Source: Paenibacillus sp. 19GGS1-52 (lineage in GTDB: Bacteria; Bacillota; Bacilli; Paenibacillales; Paenibacillaceae). From it: DNA of 64,000 nt. Both the position numbers and the translations under genes were made by a program. Location: assembly GCF_022369515.1 (NCBI RefSeq), contig NZ_CP059724.1, forward strand, positions 4,526,001 through 4,590,000, in the 5' to 3' direction. This document shows, one piece after another, positions 43,555 through 52,685 of the stretch; the stretch's first letter is position 1, and each line of letters starts with the position of its first letter. The notes below the pieces were generated by a model, which was given only the letters and a program-made list of their open reading frames with translations, was not told the origin of the DNA and searched no databases.

Positions 43555-44322
43555 ATGAATATGAACGAAACGGACCAGGAATCTGTAAACTTGGAGTTCA
43601 AATATATGGTAAGCGGAGATTCTATTTCCAAAGGTGTTGTGTATGATGAGGCCAGAAGCAAGTATGTGATCTTGGAAGACAACTATGTCTCTCTCCTCCA
43701 AGGTAAACTGAAGGGTGCGCTGCGCAATACAGCCCGATTCGGCAACACGTTGATGAAAGGCCTAAGCAATCTGAAAAGAGATGTTCTAAAAGAGAAGCCC
43801 GATGTGGTTCTCATTGAGTACGGCGGAAATGATTGTGATTTCATTTGGGCAGACATTGTAGACAACCCTGATGCAGAACATAACCCCAAGACAGATTTCT
43901 CAACATTCGAGAAGATGCTGCTGGATATGATTGATTTTCTAAAAAAACAGCAAATCATACCGATCCTTATGAGTCTCCCTCCTCTGGATGCCGATAGCTA
44001 TTTCAAATGGGTTAGCCAGAATAATCCGGCTTCTGAAGTGAATATCTTGAAGTTTCTGGGGAGTGTGACCAAAATTTATTGGTGGCAGGAAAGATACAAC
44101 TCCACCATTATCAAGGTCGCAGAGAGTACCAAAACAAAAATTATTGATGTTAGGGGAGCCTTCCTCCAACATCCGGATTACACCAAGTTCATCTGTTTGG
44201 ACGGAATCCATCCCAATAAAGAAGGACACCGCATTATCTTCGATAAAGTGCTTGATTTCATTAGAAGCAGCGAACCCCATCTACTGCTGGATAGCACTGG
44301 ACAAGCTGCACCAAGCCATTAA
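43555..44322 (+). CDS. SGNH/GDSL-family hydrolase
   Basis: A 255-residue esterase-type protein with the four SGNH blocks: MVSGDSISKG (catalytic Ser), the block II region near RFGNTLMKGL, EYGGNDCDF (Asn oxyanion) and LDGIHPNKEGH (Asp-His). No signal peptide is present, so it is cytoplasmic. Block II Gly is less obvious. Such enzymes deacylate sugars or lipids. GGAGGTGAGGTA gives a strong ribosome binding site for ATG 43555. The gene formerly ended in a terminator now split by the IS1182 insertion. Confidence 0.82.
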   Translation: MNMNETDQESVNLEFKYMVSGDSISKGVVYDEARSKYVILEDNYVSLLQGKLKGALRNTARFGNTLMKGLSNLKRDVLKEKPDVVLIEYGGNDCDFIWADIVDNPDAEHNPKTDFSTFEKMLLDMIDFLKKQQIIPILMSLPPLDADSYFKWVSQNNPASEVNILKFLGSVTKIYWWQERYNSTIIKVAESTKTKIIDVRGAFLQHPDYTKFICLDGIHPNKEGHRIIFDKVLDFIRSSEPHLLLDSTGQAAPSH

Positions 44323-44377
44323 TGTAAAAAAGTCTGCAGACATGTGCGAGGCCACTGAAAAAGTCCATCAGGATCTC

Positions 44378-44418
44378 AAATAGACATTCTCCTCATTTTT
44401 TGAGGAGAATGTCTATTT
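44378..44418 (+). terminator. IS-internal upstream hairpin with 18-bp stem
   Basis: A perfect 18-bp stem (44378-44395 with 44401-44418) is followed by a T-run. It lies between the left end of the IS and the transposase start and probably blocks read-through transcription from outside genes. Confidence 0.8.
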
Positions 44419-44462
44419 TTTTCGGTATACTTAAAGTATCAAATCAAAGGCTGGTGGTCTCC

Positions 44463-45914
44463 ATGCTCCCTGAGCAGCAGAATTTTATCTTGAGCCCGTA
44501 TATCGAACTTTACAATATACTGATTCCTAAGGATAACTTGCTACGGCGAATGGACGAGCTGGTGGACTTTAGCTTTGTTTATGAGAAACTGAACGAAACC
44601 TATTGCCACGATAACGGTCGAACCGCGGTGGACCCGGTCCGAATGTTTAAATATCTACTGCTCAAATCTATCTTTGACTTGTCCGACGTCGATCTGGTGG
44701 AACGCTCTAAAACCGACCTGTCGTTCAAGTTTTTCCTACATATGGCTCCGGAGGAAGGGGTCATTGACCCCAGTCTGTTGACCAAATTTCGCAAGCTGCG
44801 ACTGAAAGATATGAAGTTACTCGATCTGCTCATTGGCAAAACGGTGAAAATCGCCATTGAAAAAGGCGTCATTCGCAGCAAAACCATTATTGTGGATGCG
44901 ACTCATACCAAAGCGCGCTATACCCAAAAGACCCCGCAAGAAGTGCTGCGAGAACGCTCCAAAAAGGTACGTAAAGTGATCTACAGTATAGAGGAGTCAA
45001 TGAAAAATGTTTTTCCGTTCAAGCCGACTACGGATGTCCTTGAGGATGAAATCGAATATTGCCAGCGGTTGGTTGCGGTGATTGAGCAGGATGGACGGTT
45101 TACGGGACTTCCCAAGGTAAGCGAGCCTTTAAATCTGCTGAAAGAAACGGTCGCCGATGATGTGGAGCATCTGCAAACCTCTACCGATCCGGACGCCAAA
45201 GTGGGACACAAAAGTGCAGACTCTTCTTTTTTCGGATACAAAACCCATATCGCCATGAGTGAAGAACGAATAATTACAGCAGCGACGGTTACGACGGGCG
45301 AACAAAATGACGGGAAACAGCTCCAAACGCTGATTGAAAAAAGTAAGGCTGCAGGGATGCAGGTTGAAATCGTAATTGGAGATACGGCCTATTCAGAAAA
45401 AGACAATCTGTCCTACAGTGCTCAAAACGAAATCGAGCTCGTCTCCAAATTAAACCCTTTGATTACGCAGGGAAACCGAAAGAAAGGGGACGAATTTGAA
45501 TTTAATAAAGATGCGGGAAGGTATGTATGCAAGGCTGGCCATCTGGCCATTCGTCGAGCGCGGCAGGGAAAGAAAGGACGGGGGAAAAACCAGACTGACA
45601 CCTATTATTTTGACGTAGAGAAATGCAAACGATGCCCACTGCGCGAAGGCTGCTACAAAGAAGGGTCAAAGAGCAAAACCTATTCGGTAAGTATAAAGAG
45701 CCACGAGCATCTAGAGCAGGCAAGGTTTCAAGAAAGCGAAGCCTTTAAAGCCAAAGCCAAGGAGCGTTACAAGATTGAAGCTAAGAATAGTGAACTCAAG
45801 CACAGACATGGGTATGATGTTGCGTCTACCTCGGGTCTGATTGGCATGGAAATTCAAGGAGCAATGGCGATATTTGCAGTGAATCTGAAACGGATTTTGA
45901 AGCTCATGAGCTAA
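44463..45914 (+). CDS. IS1182-family transposase
   Basis: A 483-residue DDE transposase from the ATG at 44463 (MLPEQQNFILSPY). It has an N-terminal helix-turn-helix-like region common to IS1182/IS5-like transposases, then the RNase H fold: catalytic Asp in IIVDATHTKA, Asp in VIGDTAYSE, and Glu in KIEAKNSELKHRHGYD. A zinc-like Cys cluster (CKRCPLREGC) lies before the Glu. All residues are present and the frame is uninterrupted, so it should be active. The upstream 44400 start is not needed. Confidence 0.9.
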   Translation: MLPEQQNFILSPYIELYNILIPKDNLLRRMDELVDFSFVYEKLNETYCHDNGRTAVDPVRMFKYLLLKSIFDLSDVDLVERSKTDLSFKFFLHMAPEEGVIDPSLLTKFRKLRLKDMKLLDLLIGKTVKIAIEKGVIRSKTIIVDATHTKARYTQKTPQEVLRERSKKVRKVIYSIEESMKNVFPFKPTTDVLEDEIEYCQRLVAVIEQDGRFTGLPKVSEPLNLLKETVADDVEHLQTSTDPDAKVGHKSADSSFFGYKTHIAMSEERIITAATVTTGEQNDGKQLQTLIEKSKAAGMQVEIVIGDTAYSEKDNLSYSAQNEIELVSKLNPLITQGNRKKGDEFEFNKDAGRYVCKAGHLAIRRARQGKKGRGKNQTDTYYFDVEKCKRCPLREGCYKEGSKSKTYSVSIKSHEHLEQARFQESEAFKAKAKERYKIEAKNSELKHRHGYDVASTSGLIGMEIQGAMAIFAVNLKRILKLMS

Positions 45915-45946
45915 AAAGGGCTCAGTCCAGCAACAATACATCTTAA

Positions 45947-45992
45947 AAAGACGACATTCATTCGCCAAGATCCGAATGAATGTCGTCTTTTG
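45947..45992 (+). terminator. IS-internal downstream hairpin with 19-bp stem
   Basis: A perfect 19-bp stem (45947-45965 with 45974-45992) lies between the transposase stop and the right end of the IS. The A-run before and T-run after suggest termination in both directions. Confidence 0.8.
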
Positions 45993-46071
45993 GATATAGT
46001 TGTTTCCAATCTTCCGAGAAGGCCATGTTTTTCAGTGGCCTCGACATGTGCTGCGGGCTTTTTTTTGTAAC

Positions 46072-46866
46072 TTATCTACTCTTGCGGTATATCCCAGGTG
46101 CCATTCCATACCTTTCTCTGAATACGCGATGAAAATAAGTATAGCTGCCGAAGCCTGTTTCCTCCGCGATCCGCTCCAGGGTGTAGTTGCTGTTATCCAT
46201 TAACCGCAGCGCCATTGCCAGCCGAATCTGTCCTGCATACTGCATAATGGAGTATCCAAACTGCGCTTTGAATAAATGGACTGCCCTTGTAACGCTGATG
46301 CCGGTATGCTTGGCAACTTCTTCAAGCCTGATTATCGCTATGGCATGCTCCTCGATATAACTCTTCATCTTGAGTGCCAGCAGCAGCGATGTGGAGGAAG
46401 TTGCTGGTGCTTCTTCAATAGCCCGATCCAGCAGCAAACATAATGCTTTGAAAAGAAGTTCTAGAATGTCGGTGCTGCCGCCGTCGAGCCTTCTTTTCTC
46501 CAGAATGAGCTGCTGCCAAATACTCTGAAGCTTACCGTCATCCGCAATTCTCACTTTCTTGGGTCTTTCGCGCTCGTTCCACCAGTGGTCAACCCAGTCA
46601 CCTGTGCACATAACATAATAGTCTGCACTAAATCCCAACGGACTTTCCTTCTCGCCTATCCGCAGATCATAGATTTCGCCAGGACGGAATAATAGTAGAT
46701 CTCCAGGCAGAATAGTAACCATGCGGTCTTCAATCAGGGCTTCAGATTCGCCTTCCGCTTGAAGTCGGATAATATAGGTATCCAGTCCATTTCGAAAGGG
46801 TTGTCGAAAAGGCTGAATATGGCGGGAAAAGGCACTGAGATGAATATGAACATTGTTTCTTTCCAT
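46072..46866 (-). CDS. AraC-family transcriptional regulator
   Basis: A 264-residue regulator with an N-terminal cupin-like sensing domain (about 1-150; LLLFRPGEIYDLRIG) and a C-terminal double helix-turn-helix (about 160-260; IRLEEVAKHTGISVTRAVHLFKAQFGYSIMQY and IAEETGFGSYTYFHRVFRERYGMAPG). It is divergent from the GH30 gene at 47000 and is the likely regulator of it. Confidence 0.88.
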   Translation of the reverse strand: MERNNVHIHLSAFSRHIQPFRQPFRNGLDTYIIRLQAEGESEALIEDRMVTILPGDLLLFRPGEIYDLRIGEKESPLGFSADYYVMCTGDWVDHWWNERERPKKVRIADDGKLQSIWQQLILEKRRLDGGSTDILELLFKALCLLLDRAIEEAPATSSTSLLLALKMKSYIEEHAIAIIRLEEVAKHTGISVTRAVHLFKAQFGYSIMQYAGQIRLAMALRLMDNSNYTLERIAEETGFGSYTYFHRVFRERYGMAPGIYRKSR

Positions 46867-46930
46867 TACAGCTCCTCTATTCTTTTTAGGGTGATGACCA
46901 GATTGTTGAGGTTATTAGCCATATTGTTTC

Positions 46931-46960
46931 TTCAAAGAACAACGGAATTCCTTCTATAAT
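46931..46960 (+). promoter_or_regulatory. Possible promoter of the GH30 gene
   Basis: A perfect TATAAT (46955-46960) is preceded by a weak TTCAAA (46931-46936) at 18 bp. The weak -35 fits a promoter that depends on an activator such as the divergent AraC protein. It lies 40 nt before the start codon at 47000. Confidence 0.45.
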
Positions 46961-46999
46961 AGAAAATAGAAGAATATGCTTAGGAGGCTATCAAACGCT

Positions 47000-48346
47000 A
47001 TGACTAAAGGAAACATTCGCGTAATTCAAACAGCCAAAGATAACGGAGACCGCTTAACAGAGTTAGAATCTTTAACTTTCACTCCCGATTCCGCAGAGAA
47101 GGAAATGGAACTCATCAATATTTATGATGATTTGGAATATCAGGAGATTGAAGGCTTCGGCGGTGCGCTTACAGAGGCCTCTGCCGTAACCCTAGCCAAG
47201 CTTAGTGAAGCGAAACAGAAAGAAATTATCGATGCTTATTTCCATCCAGAACACGGAATCGGTTATACTCTGTGCCGCTCACATATCCAGAGCTGCGATT
47301 TCTCATTAGGCAATTATTCTTATGTTGAAGATGAAGACCCACAGCTGCGCTCGTTTAATATCTCACGGGATCAAGAATCGATTATCCCACTGATCAAGCA
47401 GGCAGCGGCCACCGTGGGTGAGAACTTCCGTTTGTTCTCTTCCCCATGGAGTCCACCGGCTTGGATGAAGACAAATGGTGAAATGAACAACGGCGGTAAG
47501 CTTAAACCGGAATATCGGGAAGCTTGGGCGAAATTGTTCGTTAAATATATTCAATCCTATGCGGAAGCAGGCATTGATATCTGGGCAGTGAGTGTGCAGA
47601 ATGAGGCCAAAGCCGCTCAAATATGGGATTCTTGCATTTATACCGCTGAAGAAGAGAAGGATTTTGTCCGTGATTACCTCGGCCCTGCTCTGGAAGAAGC
47701 GAACTTAGCCCACGTGAAGATCATGATCTGGGATCATAATAAAGAGCGGGTCTACGCCCATGCGAAGACAGCATTCGAGGATGCAGCAGCCTCCAAATAT
47801 ATTTGGGGTATTTGCTTTCACTGGTATTCCGGTGATCACTTTGAAGCGCTGTCCGCCGTACATGAACGCTTCCCCGACAAACACCTATTCTTCAGTGAAG
47901 GCTGTCAAGAAGGGGGCGTGCAGCTCGGGTCCTGGAATACAGGTGAACGTTATGGACATGATATTATCGGCAACCTGAACAACTGGATGTCTAGCTGGAC
48001 GGACTGGAATATCGTGTTGGATGAACAAGGCGGCCCTAACCATGTAGGCAATTATTGTGATGCTCCAATCATCGGTGATACCAAGAATGATAAGGTCATC
48101 TTTGAGAGCTCATTCTATTATATCGGACATTTCAGTAAATACATTCGTCCAGGAGCCAAACGGATCGGCAGCTCCAAATATACCGACAAGCTGGAAACAA
48201 CTGCTTTCCGCAACACTGACGGAACGATTGCCGTCATCGTTATGAACCGGACCGACAACCTGTTGCCATTCACACTCAACTGTCAGGGACAGGTAGCCGA
48301 GACTACTATTCCGGCTCACGCTATTCAGACCTTGCTGTTCAGCTAA
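47000..48346 (+). CDS. Glycoside hydrolase family 30 (glucosylceramidase-like)
   Basis: A 448-residue enzyme from the ATG at 47000, with AGGAGG twelve bases upstream. The GH30 barrel is visible in EIEGFGGALTEASAV, FSSPWSPPAWMKTNG and the acid/base VSVQNEA, with nucleophile LFFSEGC. The C-terminal beta side domain ends in the last 80 residues. No signal peptide, so it acts on imported glycosides. Family members cleave beta-glucosyl, beta-xylosyl or beta-1,6-glucan links; the substrate is not decided here. Confidence 0.88.
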   Translation: MTKGNIRVIQTAKDNGDRLTELESLTFTPDSAEKEMELINIYDDLEYQEIEGFGGALTEASAVTLAKLSEAKQKEIIDAYFHPEHGIGYTLCRSHIQSCDFSLGNYSYVEDEDPQLRSFNISRDQESIIPLIKQAAATVGENFRLFSSPWSPPAWMKTNGEMNNGGKLKPEYREAWAKLFVKYIQSYAEAGIDIWAVSVQNEAKAAQIWDSCIYTAEEEKDFVRDYLGPALEEANLAHVKIMIWDHNKERVYAHAKTAFEDAAASKYIWGICFHWYSGDHFEALSAVHERFPDKHLFFSEGCQEGGVQLGSWNTGERYGHDIIGNLNNWMSSWTDWNIVLDEQGGPNHVGNYCDAPIIGDTKNDKVIFESSFYYIGHFSKYIRPGAKRIGSSKYTDKLETTAFRNTDGTIAVIVMNRTDNLLPFTLNCQGQVAETTIPAHAIQTLLFS

Positions 48347-48381
48347 TTGTAGTTTGCAGCAAATATCCATATCATAAAAAA

Positions 48382-48417
48382 GACAGTCCAGAATGTTGTA
48401 TTCAACACTGGACTGTC
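48382..48417. terminator. Bidirectional intrinsic terminator
   Basis: A 10-bp stem (48382-48391 with 48408-48417), with an inner extension, is flanked by A-run and T-run. It serves the convergent GH30 (+) and citrate synthase (-) genes. Confidence 0.88.
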
Positions 48418-48437
48418 TTTTTTTAAATTAAGAAGAA

Positions 48438-49553
48438 TTACTTGATTACACTTAAATCAGCTTCAGGCATAGGTCCAGTGTACAATGATTCAGGCCGAAA
48501 AATACGATTAATACTTGCTTGCTCCAGAATATGGGCAGTCCAGCCTACGATTCTTCCTAAAGTAAACGTAGGTGTAAACAAGTCAGGGGATATCTGAACA
48601 GCGCGCAGTATTGCAGCCGCATAAAATTCTACATTCGTAAACAGACGACGTCCAGGCTTGTATTCTTCCAGTAAACGAATGGCAGTGTTCTCAACATGAA
48701 TCGCCAGTTCGAACGAGGGGTCTTCCCCTGTCATTTGCAAAGTGACAATCCGGAGCGCCTCCGCACGTGGATCATTAGTTTTGTAAATACGGTGGCCAAA
48801 TCCCATCAACCGGGCTCCATGTTCCAGCGCGTTACGCATCCAGGGCTCTGCTCGATCCTTCGAGCCTATTTCCTCTAGCATAGATATCACTTCGTAGGGA
48901 GCTCCGCCGTGCAGTGGGCCCTTCATTGCACCAATAGCTCCGCATACCGCTGCGTTCATATCAGATTGGGTAGACAGAATAACTCGACCAGCAAATGTCG
49001 AAGCATTCATCCCATGTTCCATACCCAGAATCAAATAAGCATTAAGTGCTTTACTATGCGATTCTTCAGGAAGCTGGCCTGTTAGCATATACAAATAATT
49101 GGCAGCATGACCTAGCCGGGCATCTGGTTCTACTGTAGGTAATCCGTTTAATTTACGATATCTGTAAGCAACAATACTCGGGAGGATTGCGGTCAATCGC
49201 TCGGCTTGTTGCAAGGTTGGTGGCCAAGCAACCTCTGCTGCATCCCCAAGCGCTGCAACAGCAGTCTGCAATACTCCCATCATGGAGATCGACAGGGGAA
49301 GCAGGTCAATGATCTTGCATATATATTCCGGTATGTTCCTCAGGTTAGCCAGTCGCATGTGCAACTGCTCCAATTCATCTTGTTCCGGCAGCTGCCCGTT
49401 CCAGAGCAAATAAGCTACTTCCTCATAACTCTGAGTAATTGCAAGATCCTTAGCTAAAAACCCTCGATAGACCAAACGGCCTCTTTCTCCATCTACTAAG
49501 CTAATATCCGTTTCTGCGGCCACAATGCCTTCCAATCCAGTAACCTTTGCCAT
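48438..49553 (-). CDS. citA: Citrate synthase (CitA-like)
   Basis: A 371-residue short-type citrate synthase. Active-site residues are visible: the His region HGMNAS, GPLHGGAPYEV and MGFGHRIYK (His), and TNVEFYAAA (Asp/Glu region). It condenses acetyl-CoA with oxaloacetate. Sequence order and length agree with Bacillus CitA rather than the hexameric Gram-negative type. There is no partner such as aconitase or isocitrate dehydrogenase next to it. An ATG at 49553 with a terminator at the 3' side indicates a single gene. Confidence 0.88.
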   Translation of the reverse strand: MAKVTGLEGIVAAETDISLVDGERGRLVYRGFLAKDLAITQSYEEVAYLLWNGQLPEQDELEQLHMRLANLRNIPEYICKIIDLLPLSISMMGVLQTAVAALGDAAEVAWPPTLQQAERLTAILPSIVAYRYRKLNGLPTVEPDARLGHAANYLYMLTGQLPEESHSKALNAYLILGMEHGMNASTFAGRVILSTQSDMNAAVCGAIGAMKGPLHGGAPYEVISMLEEIGSKDRAEPWMRNALEHGARLMGFGHRIYKTNDPRAEALRIVTLQMTGEDPSFELAIHVENTAIRLLEEYKPGRRLFTNVEFYAAAILRAVQISPDLFTPTFTLGRIVGWTAHILEQASINRIFRPESLYTGPMPEADLSVIK

Positions 49554-49701
49554 CGTCCCTTTTCCCCTTTGATCATTTATATATATAACGAATGAACCAC
49601 TGTTTAAAAGTATATACTTGATTTTCTATATTGTATGTTTATTGTTTTTTATGAACCGATAGAAATATTTGATAGGATTACACCCCTATAGATTGGATCG
49701 C

Positions 49702-49745
49702 AAAATAGGGCAGAAGCCCGTGAACTATGGCTGCTGCCCTATTTT
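49702..49745 (-). terminator. Intrinsic terminator of the alpha-L-rhamnosidase gene
   Basis: A 12-bp stem (49702-49713 with 49734-49745) with an A/T-rich base lies 14 nt after the rhamnosidase stop. Confidence 0.85.
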
Positions 49746-49758
49746 TATTAGAATGTAT

Positions 49759-52509
49759 TTAACCTATCCGCTTCATTGAAGCTAGTCTGACCAGCAGGCT
49801 ACACTTCTGGACTCTCCAGCGGATAAGAGAGCGGTATGTCCCAGATCCTGCCGTAAGCTGAACGCCCTCAACACTTTCCTCCATCGCTCCGATCCCCTCC
49901 ACGTCGGTTAGCGGATTCCCACTTTCCGTCAGTCTGCCCAGCTTCGCACCGGAGAGTGTAATTCGGGCAGTTGTATTCACTGGAATTTGGACTTCGAGGG
50001 TGCGCCGTCCCTCTTCCTCAGTCCAAGACGATTCGATTGCTCCATAAGGAGATTCCAGTCTGGCGGAAGCAGAAGTTAAACGTCCTCCGGCAAAACGGGG
50101 ATAGATACGAATCATTTTATATGCCGTTTCCGTTTCATCCATATCCAGCCCCGCTAGGTAACGGTACATCCAATCACCAATCGCGCCGTAAGCATAATGA
50201 TTGTACGAATTCATGTCATCGCTCCAGAATGTGCCATCCGGCTTGATGCCATCCCAGTGCTCCCAGATCGTTGTAGCTCCCTGAGAGACTGAATATAGCC
50301 ATGAAGGATAGTTGTCCTGCAGCAGCAGCTGGACGGCTGTATCATGGTAGCCATGATCCGAGAGCACCAAACACAGATATGGAGTGCCGACAAAGCCGGT
50401 GGTCAAATGATACTTATTGTTCACAACCAAATCATTCAGTTCGCGCGCCGTACGTTCCCGGTCCTGCCCCTCTACTAGACCGAACATCAGGGTCAGGACA
50501 TGTGCAGTTTGCGTTGGTGCTGCCAATCTACCCGCCGGAGTAACAAATTCGCGGCGGAAGGCTTCAACAATACGGTTCAGCATGTCGCTGTAATGCCGCA
50601 CTTCGGGCGATTTGCCGAGAACAACCGCCGCATCTCTGAGGATTCGCACAGAGTTAGCATAAAATGAAGTAGCAATCAACTCGAGTGGAGTCGCCCCAAT
50701 GTAGCTATTCTCTTTGGCATCCAAGGCAAGCCAATCCCCAAAATGAAAGCCTGTATTCCACAAATATTCATTATCACCTTGTCGCCGAATGTACTCAACC
50801 CATGCCTTCATGCTGTCATATTGCTCACCCAGCAAGCGCTCATCTCCGTAGCACAAATACTGTGTCCAAGGACAGATAACTGCGGCATCTCCCCAGGCTG
50901 CCGATGTGTTCGTCTGCCCTTCATTGGCATTTGCGGCATTGTTATCAAGAATATTCGGGATCACAAAAGGCACACTGCCATCAAGCCGCTGGTCCGCCTC
51001 CAAATCTCGCAACCATTTCCCGAAGAAAGGGGCAACCTGATAATTAAATGCTGCTGTGCGGATAAATACCTGCGCGTCACCTGTCCAGCCCAGACGTTCA
51101 TCACGCTGCGGGCAGTCGGTTGGCACATCGATAAAGTTGCCCCGTTGGCCCCATACGATATTGCGCTGCAGCTGATTAATCCGTTCATCAGAGCATTGGA
51201 ATTGCCCAGTCGGCTCCATAGCGGAATGCATAACTTCACCCGTAAAACCCTGAAGAAGTTGAGTGTCATTCAGCTCCGACAGCCCCTCAATCTTCACATA
51301 ACGAAAACCCTGAAAGGAAAAAAAAGATGCAAAGTTAGCCACTCCCGCTCCCTTGGCGATATATTCCACTCTTTGTTTGGCCGAACGGAGATTACCTGTA
51401 TAGAAATTGCCCTCGCGGTCCAGCACTTCAGCATGCTGGAGAATAAGGTGGGTGCCTGCCGAAAGATGTAGATTTAGCCTGACACGCCCCACCATATTTT
51501 GTCCCATATCAAGCAGTGTATCGCCAGATGGGGTATGAATCACCTGTTGCGGAGTGAGGATCTCCGTCACTCGGACAGGCCAGTTCTCCTGCGCAACCAG
51601 CTGAGAATAGGGCAGCTTCGCAACTATTGTCTCCTGCCAGTCCAAGTCATCAAAGCCATCTTCACTCCAGCCGGGCTGTTCCTTACGTGCGTCATACAGC
51701 TCACCGTCATAAATTCCAGAGAATAGAATTGGCCCCTCCGCTGCTTTCCAAGAGGCATCCGTGCAGACCGTCTCCTCACTCCCGTCCTCATACCGGACAT
51801 GAAGCTCCAGCAGAACCGCCCGCTGTTTACCGTAATGACCACTCTGTTTGTCCCAGCCCAACCGCCCTGTATACCATCCATCGGCCAGTTGAATACCAAG
51901 TGCATTACTGCCTTCGCAAAGATATTCTGTTACATCATAAGTCTGATACTGATGGCGGTGTTGGTAGCTGGTCCAGCCTGGTGTCAGCCATTCTTCTCCC
52001 ACTCTGCTTCCATTAAGGTATATTTCATATAAACCAGCCGCTGTAGCATAAATACGTGCAGAGGTGACTGCTGTCTTCAGCCTAAAAGTCCTGCGCAACA
52101 TGGACACAGGCAGTGAAACCGTACCTGTTGTATCATCTGAAGGCGTAATCCAGCTTGCCTGCCACTCCCTAGAATCAAGAAATGCCGTTTCCCACCATTC
52201 TGCTGCGCTCCATTGTGATTGACGTCCAAACTGGTCCCAGACTTGGACTCGGTAGTAATAACGGGTTCTTGAGAGAAGTGCAGGACCCTCATATTCAACT
52301 TGTATCGAATAATCTGACTCCGTTCTGCCCGTGTCCCATATGGGCCGGCTAAAGTCCGCTGCATCCGCAACCTGAATGCGGTACGCCTGCTGCCTCGTAT
52401 TTCTTTTCTCTGAACGAATCTTCCATCCAAATCTGGGTATTACACAGTCCGTTCCCAAAAGTTCTGTTCGATACTCGCAAACAAGCTGTTCCAACTCTAG
52501 TTCACTCAT
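49759..52509 (-). CDS. GH78 alpha-L-rhamnosidase
   Basis: A 916-residue enzyme in the usual GH78 order: N-terminal Ig-like domain (RQQAYRIQVADAADFSRPIWDTG), two beta-sandwich modules (about 120-390), then an (alpha/alpha)6 barrel (about 400-800) and a C-terminal beta-sandwich. The conserved DCPQRDERLGWTGDAQVF (catalytic acid region) and EHWDGIKPDGTFW (base region) are intact. No signal peptide. It releases L-rhamnose from rhamnosides, feeding the rhamnose operon near 32-40 kb. Confidence 0.93.
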   Translation of the reverse strand: MSELELEQLVCEYRTELLGTDCVIPRFGWKIRSEKRNTRQQAYRIQVADAADFSRPIWDTGRTESDYSIQVEYEGPALLSRTRYYYRVQVWDQFGRQSQWSAAEWWETAFLDSREWQASWITPSDDTTGTVSLPVSMLRRTFRLKTAVTSARIYATAAGLYEIYLNGSRVGEEWLTPGWTSYQHRHQYQTYDVTEYLCEGSNALGIQLADGWYTGRLGWDKQSGHYGKQRAVLLELHVRYEDGSEETVCTDASWKAAEGPILFSGIYDGELYDARKEQPGWSEDGFDDLDWQETIVAKLPYSQLVAQENWPVRVTEILTPQQVIHTPSGDTLLDMGQNMVGRVRLNLHLSAGTHLILQHAEVLDREGNFYTGNLRSAKQRVEYIAKGAGVANFASFFSFQGFRYVKIEGLSELNDTQLLQGFTGEVMHSAMEPTGQFQCSDERINQLQRNIVWGQRGNFIDVPTDCPQRDERLGWTGDAQVFIRTAAFNYQVAPFFGKWLRDLEADQRLDGSVPFVIPNILDNNAANANEGQTNTSAAWGDAAVICPWTQYLCYGDERLLGEQYDSMKAWVEYIRRQGDNEYLWNTGFHFGDWLALDAKENSYIGATPLELIATSFYANSVRILRDAAVVLGKSPEVRHYSDMLNRIVEAFRREFVTPAGRLAAPTQTAHVLTLMFGLVEGQDRERTARELNDLVVNNKYHLTTGFVGTPYLCLVLSDHGYHDTAVQLLLQDNYPSWLYSVSQGATTIWEHWDGIKPDGTFWSDDMNSYNHYAYGAIGDWMYRYLAGLDMDETETAYKMIRIYPRFAGGRLTSASARLESPYGAIESSWTEEEGRRTLEVQIPVNTTARITLSGAKLGRLTESGNPLTDVEGIGAMEESVEGVQLTAGSGTYRSLIRWRVQKCSLLVRLASMKRIG

Positions 52510-52584
52510 CCCTAATTCCTTCTCCCCATATATTTGACAGCCGCTTACGGCCTTGCTTTTTTCTCCTCTTCATCTTACGATGAA

Positions 52585-52598
52585 TGAAAACGTTTGAA
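52585..52598 (-). promoter_or_regulatory. cre-like operator upstream of the rhamnosidase gene
   Basis: The plus-strand site TGAAAACGTTTGAA matches the CcpA cre consensus at 12 of 14 positions and is centred about 80 nt upstream of the rhamnosidase start. It overlaps the N-terminal extension of the divergent AraC frame, which supports the internal start 52686 for that gene. Confidence 0.5.
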
Positions 52599-52685
52599 AT
52601 GATGAAATTCAGACATTTGCATAGGGTATATCAGACATTTTCGAAGGAGTTGGGGACAATAGTAATACAGCGAAGAATTGATCTG

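Larger units (their letters stand above)
44348..46042 (+). mobile_element. Complete IS1182-family insertion sequence with 9-bp target duplication
   Basis: The element is about 1695 bp. Terminal inverted repeats start GAGGCCACTGAAAAA (44348-44362, inverted at 46028-46042). They are flanked by an exact 9-bp direct repeat GACATGTGC (44339-44347 and 46043-46051). Inside, two perfect hairpins shield the transposase gene on both sides. The transposase is intact and the duplication is still exact, so the insertion is recent and the element is probably functional. Confidence 0.88.
44330..46060. terminator. Bidirectional intrinsic terminator split by the IS1182 element
   Basis: The left arm AAGTCTGCAG (44330-44339), preceded by an A-run, and the right arm CTGCGGGCTT (46051-46060), followed by TTTTTT, form a 10-bp stem with three G-T pairs once the IS is removed. 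The reconstructed loop is ACATGTG. It would serve the convergent SGNH (+) and AraC (-) genes. The insertion duplicated the loop plus its closing pair. Confidence 0.75.

Noticed and set aside
46000..46203. 67-codon plus-strand frame at the right end of the IS
   Set aside because: It spans the IS end, the duplication and the AraC 3' end, so it is a chance frame.
50743..51471. 242-codon plus-strand open frame inside the rhamnosidase gene
   Set aside because: It is antisense to a well-supported GH78 gene with family motifs; composition is Pro/Leu/Arg-like shadow sequence and no ribosome binding site precedes it.
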